Assembly: GCA_900111435.1 (NCBI GenBank)
Contig: FOIY01000002.1
Location: forward strand, 1 to 64,000
DNA from: Ruminococcaceae bacterium KH2T8
GTDB lineage: Bacteria > Bacillota > Clostridia > Saccharofermentanales > Saccharofermentanaceae
DNA length: 64,000 nucleotides
Reading direction: 5' to 3'
Shown here: piece by piece, positions 14,676 through 23,170 of the stretch
How positions within the stretch are numbered: position 1 is the stretch's first letter
Layout: the number at the start of each line of letters is the position of its first letter
Program-made: the position numbers and the translations under genes
The notes under the pieces: generated by a model
The model's database searches: none
What the model was told of the DNA's origin: nothing
The model's input: only the letters and a program-made list of their open reading frames with translations

Positions 14676-16353
14676 AAGAATAAGAGTAACAGGGGAAGGA
14701 TGCCTGAGAAAGAGAAATAAGAAGGCTATAATCGTTACGGCGATCATAATGCTGATCGGAATCTTGCTTGTTTTGGCAGGGTTCTTTGGCGGCTGGTTTA
14801 TCTCGCTGTTCAGTAAGGACTTCGATTATAAGAACATACAGCCTGATGATCTCGGCAAGAGCGTCAGGACCGACATCTTCGTTTATTACGATGATATAGA
14901 TATCGAGAATAAGACACTGCAGTTTTTGGGGGACATGAACAGCGAGGATTATATGTTTATTCTGCTGGACCTGTCTGCATTGAGCGAAGAAGACAAGGCT
15001 TTATACTATTCGCGAACCGCAACATATATGACCATTCAGGGTACGTTACGAGCTGTGGACGATGCTGAATATCAGGAAACGATTGAGAGCCGTTACATGC
15101 TTTACGAAGATCTCCTTTATGAGAAACTAAACGATCCAGAGAATAACTATTCAGAAGAAGAAAAGGCCGAGAAGATGGAGACTTACCATCAGTATTTAAG
15201 TGATTCGGTAATCCCTTACTGCATTGAGCTTGAATCAGTCAGTGGCTTTGACTGGACACCTTTTATTCCTGCAGGAGTTATTGTCTTTTTGCTCGCACTC
15301 ATCTTTGAGATCTGCTTTGTCTTTAAGCTCAAAAAGAGGATCGTACTGCCCATAGTATTCGGTCTCATGATCGTCATTCCTGCGGTCATGTTCTTTGATC
15401 ACGTCCGCACGATACTCAGCATCAACAAGGTCAGCGATGACCTGTACACCATGAAAAATTATGAATGCACCGATACAGCGGGCATGCTTAATTCTAATGC
15501 CACAGATATCAACGGACTTATGGACTGGATAATGGCTGATCACTTTTATGGTATGCCGAATCCCATTGATGCTGACTTTGATTTCGGATGCTCAACTTTC
15601 GCTGCCGTAACACCTGAAGGAGATCACGTTTTCGGAAGGAATTTTGACTTCCCGGAGACTGATACACTTCTCATCTATTCACATCCTGACGGGGCCTACG
15701 AATCCATCGGAATGGCAGATCTCGGTGTATTTGGTGTAGGTCATACCTATCCTATCAGTCCCGACTCGCCGCTCGGAGAAATTGTCATGATGATCTCACC
15801 TTATATTGTTGTTGACGGCATGAATGAGATGGGTGTCGGTGTCGGGATCCTGCAGCTTAATGTCGAAGAGACACACCAGGATAACGGCAAGCCTGACCTT
15901 CTTGTTTTCTGTGCAATCAGGGGCATCCTCGATAACTGTGCTTCAGTTGATGAGTCGTTGACTTTCCTTGATTCCTACGATATCCACTCTGATACTGAAT
16001 GCGACTACCATCTGTTCATAACAGATACGTCCGGCAGATATGTAGTTGTCGAATGGCTGGATGGTGAGATGGTCGTAACAGAACGTCCGAGCTGTACTAA
16101 CAGTATCGTTGCTCCGGGCGAATTCTACGACATGGGCTATCCTGATGGCAGACTAGGCACGATCGATGCATGCCTTGAAGAAGACCCCGTCGTAACAGAG
16201 CAGGAAGCTATGGGGATCCTGGAACTGGTTCAAAATGAGGATGGCATGACCGAGTGGTCCTGTGTCTATAATCTTGATGACTTCACCGTAACCGTCTGCC
16301 TTGATGGCGATTATGCGAATCCATACACTTTCAGCGCGGAAGAATTCAGATGA
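14668..16353 (+). CDS. Membrane-anchored linear amide C-N hydrolase (Ntn-hydrolase)
   Basis: A 561-aa fusion. A membrane segment at about 21-48, an extracytoplasmic region, two more helices at about 200-243, then a choloylglycine/acid-amidase-type Ntn-hydrolase domain (about 290-561). The catalytic Cys308 (FGCSTF) is followed at the family spacing by Arg324 and Asp327 (GRNFDF), the Cys2/Arg18/Asp21 pattern of bile-salt and penicillin V hydrolases. It probably hydrolyses an amide on the membrane outside; the substrate is unknown. In this family Cys is usually exposed at the N-terminus after cleavage, so cleavage before Cys308 would be needed. The start overlaps the upstream stop by 8 bases, with no strong ribosome site, suggesting coupling. 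Confidence 0.85.
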   Translation: MGERIRVTGEGCLRKRNKKAIIVTAIIMLIGILLVLAGFFGGWFISLFSKDFDYKNIQPDDLGKSVRTDIFVYYDDIDIENKTLQFLGDMNSEDYMFILLDLSALSEEDKALYYSRTATYMTIQGTLRAVDDAEYQETIESRYMLYEDLLYEKLNDPENNYSEEEKAEKMETYHQYLSDSVIPYCIELESVSGFDWTPFIPAGVIVFLLALIFEICFVFKLKKRIVLPIVFGLMIVIPAVMFFDHVRTILSINKVSDDLYTMKNYECTDTAGMLNSNATDINGLMDWIMADHFYGMPNPIDADFDFGCSTFAAVTPEGDHVFGRNFDFPETDTLLIYSHPDGAYESIGMADLGVFGVGHTYPISPDSPLGEIVMMISPYIVVDGMNEMGVGVGILQLNVEETHQDNGKPDLLVFCAIRGILDNCASVDESLTFLDSYDIHSDTECDYHLFITDTSGRYVVVEWLDGEMVVTERPSCTNSIVAPGEFYDMGYPDGRLGTIDACLEEDPVVTEQEAMGILELVQNEDGMTEWSCVYNLDDFTVTVCLDGDYANPYTFSAEEFR

Positions 16354-16360
16354 TCCCGAT

Positions 16361-16410
16361 ATCGCTCGATCTTAAAGGATCGGGCGGTATTTTCGTTATG
16401 ATATAATCCA
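16361..16410 (+). repeat. Reduced module copy J (terminator + extended -10)
   Basis: Only the terminator (16361-16388, CGCTCGATC/GATCGGGCG stem, then ATTTT) and an extended -10 TGATATAAT (16399-16407) remain. The terminator closes the Ntn-hydrolase transcript 7 bases after its stop, and the -10 serves the next operon. Confidence 0.8.
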
Positions 16411-16434
16411 AGGGAAATGTAAGGGGTGATCATA

Positions 16435-16749
16435 ATGAATGATTTTAATGAATATGTACGTGAGAGTCTTTCCGCAGTCGGTGATATTGTCATAAGATCG
16501 ATGATGGGCGGATACCTTGTGTATCTTAACGGTAAGCTGATAGGTGACATTTGCGATAATGAACTGTTCTTAAAGAGAACGCCAACGTCGGACAGGCTTC
16601 TCGAGGACTCGGAACTTCGATATCCTTATGAAGGTTCAAAAACGCTTATGCACGTATTCGACAGATTTGAGGATGCGGATCTTATCTCGGAATTACTGAC
16701 CGGTATGTATTCTGAACTTCCCGAAAAGAAACCAAAGAAAGCAAAATGA
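16435..16749 (+). CDS. TfoX N-terminal domain protein
   Basis: A 104-aa TfoX_N (YjhX-like) domain protein: SAVGDIVIRSMMGGYLVYLNG is the characteristic start, with a mid region DNELFLKRTP. It corresponds to the N-terminal half of the competence regulator TfoX, standing alone as in many Firmicutes; the function is not established. ATG 16435, with AAGGGG at 16421-16426, is preferred over the in-frame GTG at 16426. The lysine-rich C-terminus is typical. First gene of a run with overlapping starts. Confidence 0.88.
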   Translation: MNDFNEYVRESLSAVGDIVIRSMMGGYLVYLNGKLIGDICDNELFLKRTPTSDRLLEDSELRYPYEGSKTLMHVFDRFEDADLISELLTGMYSELPEKKPKKAK

Positions 16750-16994
16750 GAGATCATGATCCAAAGCATAAACTGAATATGCTGGAGCCGGGGAGTAAGA
16801 TGCTTAAATGGACCGGTATCCTGGTCTTTGTCGGATTTCTCTTGTATGTCTTTAAGCTTAGAATGGCAGCTTTTTGTGTATGGGCGGCATCAGGTGTTAT
16901 TCTTGTCGTTCTTTTTGTCTTGCTGGCCATAGAATCCCGTCAGGACAAGGTAATGAATGAGATTGCTATCAAGGAAAACCAGAAAGATCTATGA
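16746..16994 (+). CDS. Small membrane protein (82 aa)
   Basis: Unknown 82-aa protein with two hydrophobic helices (about 21-38 and 41-62) and charged ends. The start overlaps the TfoX_N stop (ATGA) and its own stop overlaps the next start, so the three genes are translationally coupled. Possibly works with the next membrane protein. Confidence 0.72.
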   Translation: MRDHDPKHKLNMLEPGSKMLKWTGILVFVGFLLYVFKLRMAAFCVWAASGVILVVLFVLLAIESRQDKVMNEIAIKENQKDL

Positions 16995-17533
16995 AAGAAA
17001 AGTACAGTTATGAAACGGTCAAAGACGGTATTAGCATAGAGTATCTACCGCTGTATATTTCGTATGCATTATTGATCATCTCACTTATCATAAAGGCGTT
17101 TTGTGAAACGATCGTATTTGTCGTGATGTTAGCAATATCGTTCTTATTTTTTATCTGCTGGCTCGTATTACTTAATTTTAAAGGATTCGTATCCACTGAC
17201 GATAACGCCGTCACATTTGGAAGGATCTTCAAGAAACGAATAGAGTATTCCTCGATAAAGAGCATTGATCTGAAAAAAGAAATACGCACGTACAGGTCGT
17301 CGGTCGGTTACAGAGCTAAATCACATAAAAATCATGCATCCCTTGTCGAGTTGATCATTTTTCACTGTGAGGACGGGGACCATTCATTCGCGTGTACACT
17401 GGTCCCGTATCACGAGTACCAACAGGGCGGCGAGAACTTGTCTATGTACAGTAATGACTGGTCGCAGAGCACCTTTGCACGTCTCAAAGACTTTATCGAG
17501 AGCAAAGGGTATAATCAGACTGATAAAGAATAA
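16991..17533 (+). CDS. Membrane protein with PH-like domain
   Basis: A 180-aa protein: two adjacent helices (about 20-60) and then a soluble domain with FGRIFKKRIEYSSIKSIDLKK, the typical bacterial PH-domain pattern seen in YdbS/DUF304-like proteins. Function unknown. ATGA overlap with the upstream small membrane gene points to co-translation. Confidence 0.72.
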   Translation: MKEKYSYETVKDGISIEYLPLYISYALLIISLIIKAFCETIVFVVMLAISFLFFICWLVLLNFKGFVSTDDNAVTFGRIFKKRIEYSSIKSIDLKKEIRTYRSSVGYRAKSHKNHASLVELIIFHCEDGDHSFACTLVPYHEYQQGGENLSMYSNDWSQSTFARLKDFIESKGYNQTDKE

Positions 17534-17568
17534 TAGAATAATAGAGTAACGGGGAAAAGGGGATAAGC

Positions 17569-18222
17569 ATGAATAAGGAGTGGTCAGAGCAGAATAAGAG
17601 AATGCAGTCTCTGATAAAGAAGGCTGATACGTTTGATGAAGGCAAGAAGGTTCTTAATGAACTTCGAAATGATCTCCTGGATTCTTTGATGACAATTAAG
17701 AAGGATCTTAAAAGAGACGACTTCGATGCCATGCCCTTTATCAACGCTGACGGTTATCACAGCAAGAATATCGCTTATTCGATATGGCACATCTTCAGGA
17801 TAGAGGATATCGTTGCACATACTCTTGTTAACGGTGACGAAGAGGTATTCTTTTCAGGGAACTATCAGAGCCGTATAAACTCACCGATTATTACGACAGG
17901 TAATGAGCTCGTTAAGGAACAGATCTCTGATTTTACAAAGCAGCTGAACATAGATGAATTGTATTCATATGTTGCAGATGTAAAGAAGAGTACTGAAGAG
18001 ATAATACGCAGTCTGACGTATGGTGATCTTAAGACCAAGGTCTCGGACGAGCGAAGGGAAAAGCTGATAGCATCCGGTGTTGTAAGTACTGACGAGAATG
18101 CAGTCTGGCTGATCGATTACTGGTGCAAAAAGGATGTCCGCGGTCTTATACAGATGCCTTTTTCCAGACACTGGATCATGCACATAGAAGCATGTCAGAG
18201 AATAAGGAGTAGAATAAAATGA
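17569..18222 (+). CDS. DinB-like four-helix protein
   Basis: A 217-aa DinB/YfiT-superfamily protein. Histidine-bearing helices SIWHIFRIEDIVAHT (about 70-84) and SRHWIMHIEACQRI near the end fit the metal site of the fold. DinB members use Ni/Fe/Zn and thiol cofactors in transfer reactions; the substrate is unknown. AAAAGGGG-type ribosome site before ATG 17569. Its TGA overlaps the ATG of the deaminase gene (AAAATGAGC). Confidence 0.8.
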   Translation: MNKEWSEQNKRMQSLIKKADTFDEGKKVLNELRNDLLDSLMTIKKDLKRDDFDAMPFINADGYHSKNIAYSIWHIFRIEDIVAHTLVNGDEEVFFSGNYQSRINSPIITTGNELVKEQISDFTKQLNIDELYSYVADVKKSTEEIIRSLTYGDLKTKVSDERREKLIASGVVSTDENAVWLIDYWCKKDVRGLIQMPFSRHWIMHIEACQRIRSRIK

Positions 18223-18740
18223 GCAACGAAGAATACATGAGAAAGTGTTATGAACTGGCTATCAGCGCAGGAAAGAAAGGCTTTGATACCTTTGGCGCAG
18301 TTCTAGTCCATAACGGAGAGATATTAGAGGAAGCGGAGAATACCGCTGATTTCGAGCGAAAGATATTCGGTCATGCTGAATTCAACCTTGTACATAAATG
18401 TGCAAATAAATACTCTGACGACATTTTAGCTGAATCAGTCTTATACACGAGCTGTGCGCCGTGCGAAAGATGCCTGGGCGCGATTGCATCTCTTGGTGTT
18501 CACAAGGTTGTCTGCGGAGTCTCATATAAGGAGTTTAGCAAGTTATGTCCTCTTGACTATGAAGAAGTGGATCGTGAAGGCCTGCTGAAGAAACTGGGTA
18601 TCGATATGACCATTAGCGAGTCCGTTCTTGAAGATGAAGGAATGCATGTCTTTGAATGGTGGGGTGGTGAGTATCGCCCTCTGGCAGAACTGATCGCCGA
18701 GATGGACGAAGTAAAGCGTAGCCTTATTAAGAATGCTTGA
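18219..18740 (+). CDS. Nucleoside deaminase (CDA/TadA-like)
   Basis: A 173-aa zinc deaminase. H52-A-E54 in FGHAEFN and PCERC (C82, C85) form the zinc and proton-shuttle site; GAVLVHNGEIL is the usual substrate strand. It resembles guanine/tRNA-type deaminases in size, but the trailing 60 residues (MHVFEWWGGEYRPL) are of the stand-alone nucleoside deaminase type. Overlaps the DinB-like gene by 4 bases, and the next gene begins just past its stop. Confidence 0.9.
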   Translation: MSNEEYMRKCYELAISAGKKGFDTFGAVLVHNGEILEEAENTADFERKIFGHAEFNLVHKCANKYSDDILAESVLYTSCAPCERCLGAIASLGVHKVVCGVSYKEFSKLCPLDYEEVDREGLLKKLGIDMTISESVLEDEGMHVFEWWGGEYRPLAELIAEMDEVKRSLIKNA

Positions 18741-18753
18741 TCAGGGAGGCGGA

Positions 18754-19530
18754 ATGGTTAGTTCAGAATCAAAGCGATCGATCCGATATCTGATCCTTGC
18801 ATTCGTAATAACATACCTGTTTTGGGGATTGGATATAGTCTTAAGTTGTTTGGGCCTGTATGTGCATCCTTCGTACAATATCGGTATAGTTTTTTACATG
18901 ATCGCTGCCGGTTCTCCTGCGATAGCGGTTTATACCCTTTGGCAGAAGGAGTCGGACAAGAAGGGTTTGCGATATTTTCTGAAGACGGTCTTCGGACTCA
19001 AAAGACCTGCTCTGGAGTTATCCTTGTTATTGGCTTTTCTGGTGGTGCGTTTCGGAACACCCATGTTGTTCGGAGATGTAACATTCACAGGCGCCTGGTG
19101 GCTGGTGCTTTTATTCAGCCCCGTGATGCTGCTCTTTGGCGGATTTGAAGAGGTTGGATGGAGAGGATTCCTGCAACCCGGGCTGGAAAAAAGATTCGGT
19201 TTTATATTTGCTACTTTGATCAACTGTGCTATCTGGATCGTCTGGCATATTCCGCTCTGCTTTATCAAGGGTACGTATCAGTACTCCGGAAGCTATCTGT
19301 GGTTTGCGATCTCATTATTGGGTTCGGCATTCTCGGCGGCTGCGCTTCATAAAGTAAAGGGCAGCATAATGCCGTGCATTCTCTTCCATGCTATAGGAAA
19401 TTCAGTTGTAAGTTACGGTCTGTCGATCAGTAATGGCACGGGAGCAGTTGTTTCCTATATCGCTCAGATCGTCTTTGCCATAGTCGTTGCTATTCTGGTC
19501 AAGAAGAACAATGCAGCTCAAAATAGCTGA
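18754..19530 (+). CDS. CPBP-family intramembrane protease-like protein
   Basis: A 258-aa membrane protein with about eight helices. FGGFEEVGWRGFLQP has the EExxxR core, IWIVWHIPLCF the first histidine, LFHAIGNS the second. ATG 18754, with GGGAGG at 18743-18748, is preferred over ATG 18733, which would overlap the deaminase by 8 bases. Different from the CPBP protein at 7923 in sequence but of the same family. Confidence 0.88.
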   Translation: MVSSESKRSIRYLILAFVITYLFWGLDIVLSCLGLYVHPSYNIGIVFYMIAAGSPAIAVYTLWQKESDKKGLRYFLKTVFGLKRPALELSLLLAFLVVRFGTPMLFGDVTFTGAWWLVLLFSPVMLLFGGFEEVGWRGFLQPGLEKRFGFIFATLINCAIWIVWHIPLCFIKGTYQYSGSYLWFAISLLGSAFSAAALHKVKGSIMPCILFHAIGNSVVSYGLSISNGTGAVVSYIAQIVFAIVVAILVKKNNAAQNS

Positions 19531-19576
19531 GATAGAGCAATACGAACAGAATTCTATTACATAATTGAAATACCTA

Positions 19577-19607
19577 TTGACTTAGAGTCAACTCCAAGTT
19601 GTATGAT
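19577..19607 (+). promoter_or_regulatory. MerR-type promoter with 19-bp spacer and dyad
   Basis: TTGACT (19577-19582), a 19-base spacer, TATGAT (19602-19607). The spacer contains the near-perfect dyad ACTTAGAGTCAACTCCAAGT (19580-19599). An overlong spacer with a centred dyad is the known signature of MerR-activated promoters. The MerR gene it controls follows at 19650. Confidence 0.85.
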
Positions 19608-19649
19608 GTAAACATCAGCTGATGAATATGTCGCTTGAAGGTGATCCAT

Positions 19650-20039
19650 ATGACCATAAAAGAAGTCTGTGAGAAGTACGATATTACCGCTGATACTCTC
19701 CGCTATTACGAACGTGTCGGGGTGATCCCGGCTGTTACGAGGACAGCAGGCGGTATCAGGGATTATCAGGAAACGGACATCGCATGGGTCGAGAATGCCA
19801 TATGCTTTCGCGATGCGGGAATGCCTGTCGAAATGCTCATAGAGTATGTAAAGCTCTTTCAGGAGGGTGATTCCACGATAGATGCCCGAGCAAATCTTCT
19901 TAAGGAAGCACGGGAAGCGATAGTAGAAGCAAGGAAGAAATACGACATTGCTCTCGAGAAGCTCGATTACAAGATCGGCAGATACGAGATAGCACAGAAG
20001 ACAGGTGTCCTTACATGGGACGACCAAGAGGAGGAATAG
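19650..20039 (+). CDS. MerR-family regulator (AdhR-like)
   Basis: A 129-aa regulator: a winged HTH (MTIKEVCEKYDITADTLRYYERVG, about 1-70) then a dimerising coiled coil (about 75-115). No C-terminal cysteine pair for metals. Immediately precedes an iron alcohol dehydrogenase, as with AdhR, which senses aldehydes in Bacillus. ATG 19650, with AAGGTG upstream, is preferred over TTG 19635. Its own promoter has the 19-bp spacer dyad. Confidence 0.9.
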   Translation: MTIKEVCEKYDITADTLRYYERVGVIPAVTRTAGGIRDYQETDIAWVENAICFRDAGMPVEMLIEYVKLFQEGDSTIDARANLLKEAREAIVEARKKYDIALEKLDYKIGRYEIAQKTGVLTWDDQEEE

Positions 20040-20042
20040 ATC

Positions 20043-21209
20043 ATGTTAGGTAATTTTAGCTACAAGAATGCAACTAAGCTCTATTTCGGTGATGATTCGC
20101 TCAAGTATTTAAATGATGAGCTTCCCAAGTACGGTAAGAATGTTCAGCTTATCTACGGAGGCGGTTCTATCAAGAAGAACGGTATCTACGATGAGGTCGT
20201 AAAGATACTTAAGGATAACGGCAAAAATGTCATCGAAGACGGCGGGGTCATGCCGAATCCCACTGTCGAAAAGCTTTATGAAGGTATCCGTATAGCACGT
20301 GAGAATGAGGTCGATCTTCTCTTAGCAGTCGGCGGCGGTTCGTGCTGCGACTATGCAAAAGCTGTATCAGTTTCCGTTAATTGCGATGAGGACCCGTGGG
20401 ATAAGTACTACCTGAGATTCGAGGAACCGACCTGTGAGATAGTTCCTGTCGGATGCATTCTTACGATGGCAGGCACCGGCTCTGAGATGAATGCAGGAGC
20501 CGTTATCACAAACCATGAGCAGAAGCTCAAGATCGGTCATGTCTTCGGAGAAGATGTAATGCCGAAGTTCTCTATCCTGAACCCCGTATTTACTATGTCG
20601 TTGCCCCTTAGGCAGTTGTCCGCAGGTATCTACGATATCTTCAACCATATATGTGAGCAGTATTTCTCCGGTGAAGATGATAATACCAGTGATTATATCG
20701 CTGAAGCTCTTATGAAGTCTCTTATCCACTCGTCGCTTATCGCGATCGAAGATCCGAAGGACTATGAGGCAAGATCCAATATCATGTGGACAGCTACATG
20801 GGCACTCAACACATTGATCTCCAGAGGAAAGTCTACCGACTGGATGGTGCATATGCTCGGTCAGGCTGCTGGTGCCTATACTGATGCCACACACGGTATG
20901 ACTCTGTCAGCTGTATCACTCCCTTATTACCGCTATATCATGCCCTATGGATTGGCAAAATTCGTAAGATTTGCAGAAAACGTATGGGATATATGTTCGG
21001 AAGGTAAGACTGACGAGCAGGTCGCAGAAGAGGGTCTTATCGCCATGGAAGATTGGATGAAAAAGATAGGTGTTGCCATGAACCTTACAGAATTGGGTGC
21101 GACCGAAGGTATGATCGACGGTATTACTGATGCCACATTAATCCTTGAAGGAGGATACAAGGTCCTTAACAAAGATGAAGTAAGACAGATACTGAAACAG
21201 AGTTTATGA
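20043..21209 (+). CDS. Iron-containing alcohol dehydrogenase
   Basis: A 388-aa group III alcohol dehydrogenase (BdhA/YugJ type) that reduces aldehydes with NAD(P)H in the cytoplasm. NAD-binding GGGS (ggSIKKNG) and LLAVGGGSCCDYAKA; iron ligands in GIYDIFNHICEQ (Asp, His) and MVHMLG...YTDATHGMTLSA (two His). AGGAGG lies before the ATG, 3 bases after the MerR gene, so they form one operon. Likely aldehyde detoxification, based on regulator pairing. Confidence 0.95.
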   Translation: MLGNFSYKNATKLYFGDDSLKYLNDELPKYGKNVQLIYGGGSIKKNGIYDEVVKILKDNGKNVIEDGGVMPNPTVEKLYEGIRIARENEVDLLLAVGGGSCCDYAKAVSVSVNCDEDPWDKYYLRFEEPTCEIVPVGCILTMAGTGSEMNAGAVITNHEQKLKIGHVFGEDVMPKFSILNPVFTMSLPLRQLSAGIYDIFNHICEQYFSGEDDNTSDYIAEALMKSLIHSSLIAIEDPKDYEARSNIMWTATWALNTLISRGKSTDWMVHMLGQAAGAYTDATHGMTLSAVSLPYYRYIMPYGLAKFVRFAENVWDICSEGKTDEQVAEEGLIAMEDWMKKIGVAMNLTELGATEGMIDGITDATLILEGGYKVLNKDEVRQILKQSL

Positions 21210-21225
21210 TACAGGAGGTGTGAGC

Positions 21226-21702
21226 ATGGCAAGGATATTAGTAGCATATTTCAGTGCAAGTGGAGTTACGGCTAAGGTAGCAGAGAAACTGGCCAAGGCG
21301 ATCGATGCTGATCTTTATGAGATAGCTCCGGCAGTTCCTTATACCAAGACTGATCTTAACTGGATGGATAAAAAGTCCAGAAGTTCCGTAGAGATGAATG
21401 ACAGATCCTGTCGTCCCACTATCGCCACCACAGTCGAGAATATGGCTCAGTACGATACGGTTTTTGTCGGGTTCCCCATCTGGTGGTACAGAGAACCTTC
21501 GATAATCGACACGTTCATGGAAGCATATGATCTTACCGGAAAGACTGTTGTGCCTTTCGCGACATCAGGCGGATCAGGTCTTGGTGATTCTTATAAGAAT
21601 ATGCAGGCACTTGCTCCCGGAGCGAAGGTGTACGATGGAGAGCAGTTCTCTCAGACTGTATCTGAGAAGACTCTGAAGGAATGGGCAGATAAGTATATAT
21701 AA
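21226..21702 (+). CDS. Flavodoxin
   Basis: A 158-aa flavodoxin of the Flavodoxin_4 group. FMN phosphate loop [19 protein letters not shown] (the T-x-T-G-type loop here is SASGVT), [14 protein letters not shown] is the flavin-covering strand and [13 protein letters not shown] the third loop. ATG 21226, with AGGAGGTG at 21213-21220, is chosen over GTG 21220. Fourth partner in the aldehyde/redox operon with the alcohol dehydrogenase. Confidence 0.93.
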   Translation: MARILVAYFSASGVTAKVAEKLAKAIDADLYEIAPAVPYTKTDLNWMDKKSRSSVEMNDRSCRPTIATTVENMAQYDTVFVGFPIWWYREPSIIDTFMEAYDLTGKTVVPFATSGGSGLGDSYKNMQALAPGAKVYDGEQFSQTVSEKTLKEWADKYI

Positions 21703-21727
21703 GGTGAAGTTCCCGGCAGAGGATAAT

Positions 21728-22288
21728 ATGGAATTACATGAGTTATTGAATCGGTTTAATAGAGGCGGGGCGATAAATGATCCCGAGATCTATGTTGCTA
21801 TGCGTAAGTATATTGCCGAGAATCGCCGGCTTCTTTTTGATATGAACCATAACTGGCATGAGAGTGAGTCGGAGATAACAGAGCTTTTCTCAAAGATAAT
21901 CGGTAAGCCGGTAGACCCGAGTGTCAGGATAACTACTCCGTTCTATACTGATTTTGGAAAGAATATTACTGTAGGCAAGAATATCTACATCAACTCAGAC
22001 TGCAAATTCCAAGATCAGGGAGGGATCGTTATCGGTGACGATGTCCTTATCGGTCACAACGTCGTATTGGCAACGCTTGATCATGAGATAGATCCGGATA
22101 CAAGAGGACTTGTACCTGCTCCTATCAGGATCGAGAATAAGGTATGGATCGGATCGGGCGCGATAATAACCAAAGGGGTTACGATAGGAGAAGGTTCGAT
22201 CGTTGCTGCAGGAGCAGTGGTGACTAAAGATGTTCCTGCAAGAGTTATTGTCGGTGGTGTACCGGCTAAGGTCATAAAGCAGATATAG
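21728..22288 (+). CDS. Sugar O-acetyltransferase (maltose/galactoside type)
   Basis: A 186-aa left-handed beta-helix acetyltransferase: a Mac-type N-terminus ([13 protein letters not shown]), hexapeptide repeats (about 95-180), catalytic histidine in [13 protein letters not shown], and [20 protein letters not shown]. Acetylates sugar hydroxyls with acetyl-CoA. ATG 21728 with GAGGAT upstream. It follows the flavodoxin gene by 25 bases. Confidence 0.93.
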   Translation: MELHELLNRFNRGGAINDPEIYVAMRKYIAENRRLLFDMNHNWHESESEITELFSKIIGKPVDPSVRITTPFYTDFGKNITVGKNIYINSDCKFQDQGGIVIGDDVLIGHNVVLATLDHEIDPDTRGLVPAPIRIENKVWIGSGAIITKGVTIGEGSIVAAGAVVTKDVPARVIVGGVPAKVIKQI

Positions 22289-22302
22289 CAGAAACAAAGT
22301 AT

Positions 22303-22836
22303 ATGATCGAAAGTGTCATGAATAAGCTTTATATAACTCATTACTATTTTCCGGGGACAGACCCTTGGAAGAACATTATGCTCCTTCCTGAGGAGGAAGC
22401 ATTTCGCAAGGCGGAAGAACTCTCCAAAGCTCATCCGGATACTACCTGTTTTGGCCGATTCGCTGATTTTGTGAACTATTATCCTGCTCGTAAGAAGGCA
22501 GATGCATTTGTTCGTGACGAATTCATTCGATTAGGCGGAGATCCGAAGCTGATGCATCCGTATTCATTTGCCCTTATGGAATGTGAATATCTAAAAGAAT
22601 GGTTTAACAGTAGTGATAAGCTGGTCTTTGATCTTGATGAGATCCCTGATGATCAGGTCAGCTTCACGCTTGGTGACAGCTGTGCTCTTATAGTGCAAGG
22701 GAAGGAACCGGTCGTTCTTACCAAGCTTTTACTGTTGGAGCGGATCGAAGCCTGTGACGGCTCAGTTGATGCCTTCCTCAAAGCCTCTCTCGACAGGTGT
22801 GCTTATGTGGAAGTTCAACTATGGGATAGGATATGA
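22303..22836 (+). CDS. Unknown 177-aa protein
   Basis: A 177-aa soluble protein, not recognised. The N-terminal half is helical and acidic with a CFGRFADFVNYYPAR segment; the C-terminal half alternates beta (LVFDLDEIPDDQVSFTLGDS) and helix. It has no signal peptide. The start could also be the in-frame ATG 22318; neither has a clear ribosome site. Last gene of the run after the sugar acetyltransferase. Confidence 0.65.
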   Translation: MIESVMNKLYITHYYFPGTDPWKNIMLLPEEEAFRKAEELSKAHPDTTCFGRFADFVNYYPARKKADAFVRDEFIRLGGDPKLMHPYSFALMECEYLKEWFNSSDKLVFDLDEIPDDQVSFTLGDSCALIVQGKEPVVLTKLLLLERIEACDGSVDAFLKASLDRCAYVEVQLWDRI

Positions 22837-22847
22837 AGGGGAACAGG

Positions 22848-23006
22848 ATGAGTTATTACAGTTATACAGACAAAAAGATATATTACGAGGAAACAGGTGA
22901 CGGATTACCTCTTATACTGCTTCATGGTAATACTTCATGCGGCAGGATGTTTGACCCTATAGTTCCTGCGCTTTCTACAAGGTTCAGGGTCATCCTGCCA
23001 TGCTGA
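22848..23006 (+). pseudogene. N-terminal remnant of an alpha/beta hydrolase
   Basis: GGGGAAC and ATG 22848 begin a frame of only 52 codons. It encodes SYTDKKIYYEETGDGLPLIL, LHGNTS (oxyanion HGN) and ends after RFRVILP with a stop. An intact alpha/beta hydrolase would continue with the DxRGHG strand and the nucleophile elbow. No continuation is visible in the next 100 bases, so this is a truncated gene. A TTAGCC/GGCTAA hairpin follows at about 23049-23071. Confidence 0.72.
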
Positions 23007-23170
23007 GCAATATTGATTCTTTTATCGGACTTTGCGATCGATTCTTTAGCCTCTGAATATAAGGGCTAAACCAACGGTCGACCCTGATACTGTTGTGTAG
23101 TTTCATGGATTAATCTTGAATGAAGTCAATGAGAGTTTCCATACTTTCAAAACGTATTCAGGGGGATAGT

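Noticed and set aside
33-16410. CRISPR array or classic integron attC array
   Set aside because: The repeats are 110-160 bases, spaced by whole genes, and show neither CRISPR repeat-spacer geometry nor attC core sites; no cas or intI gene is present.
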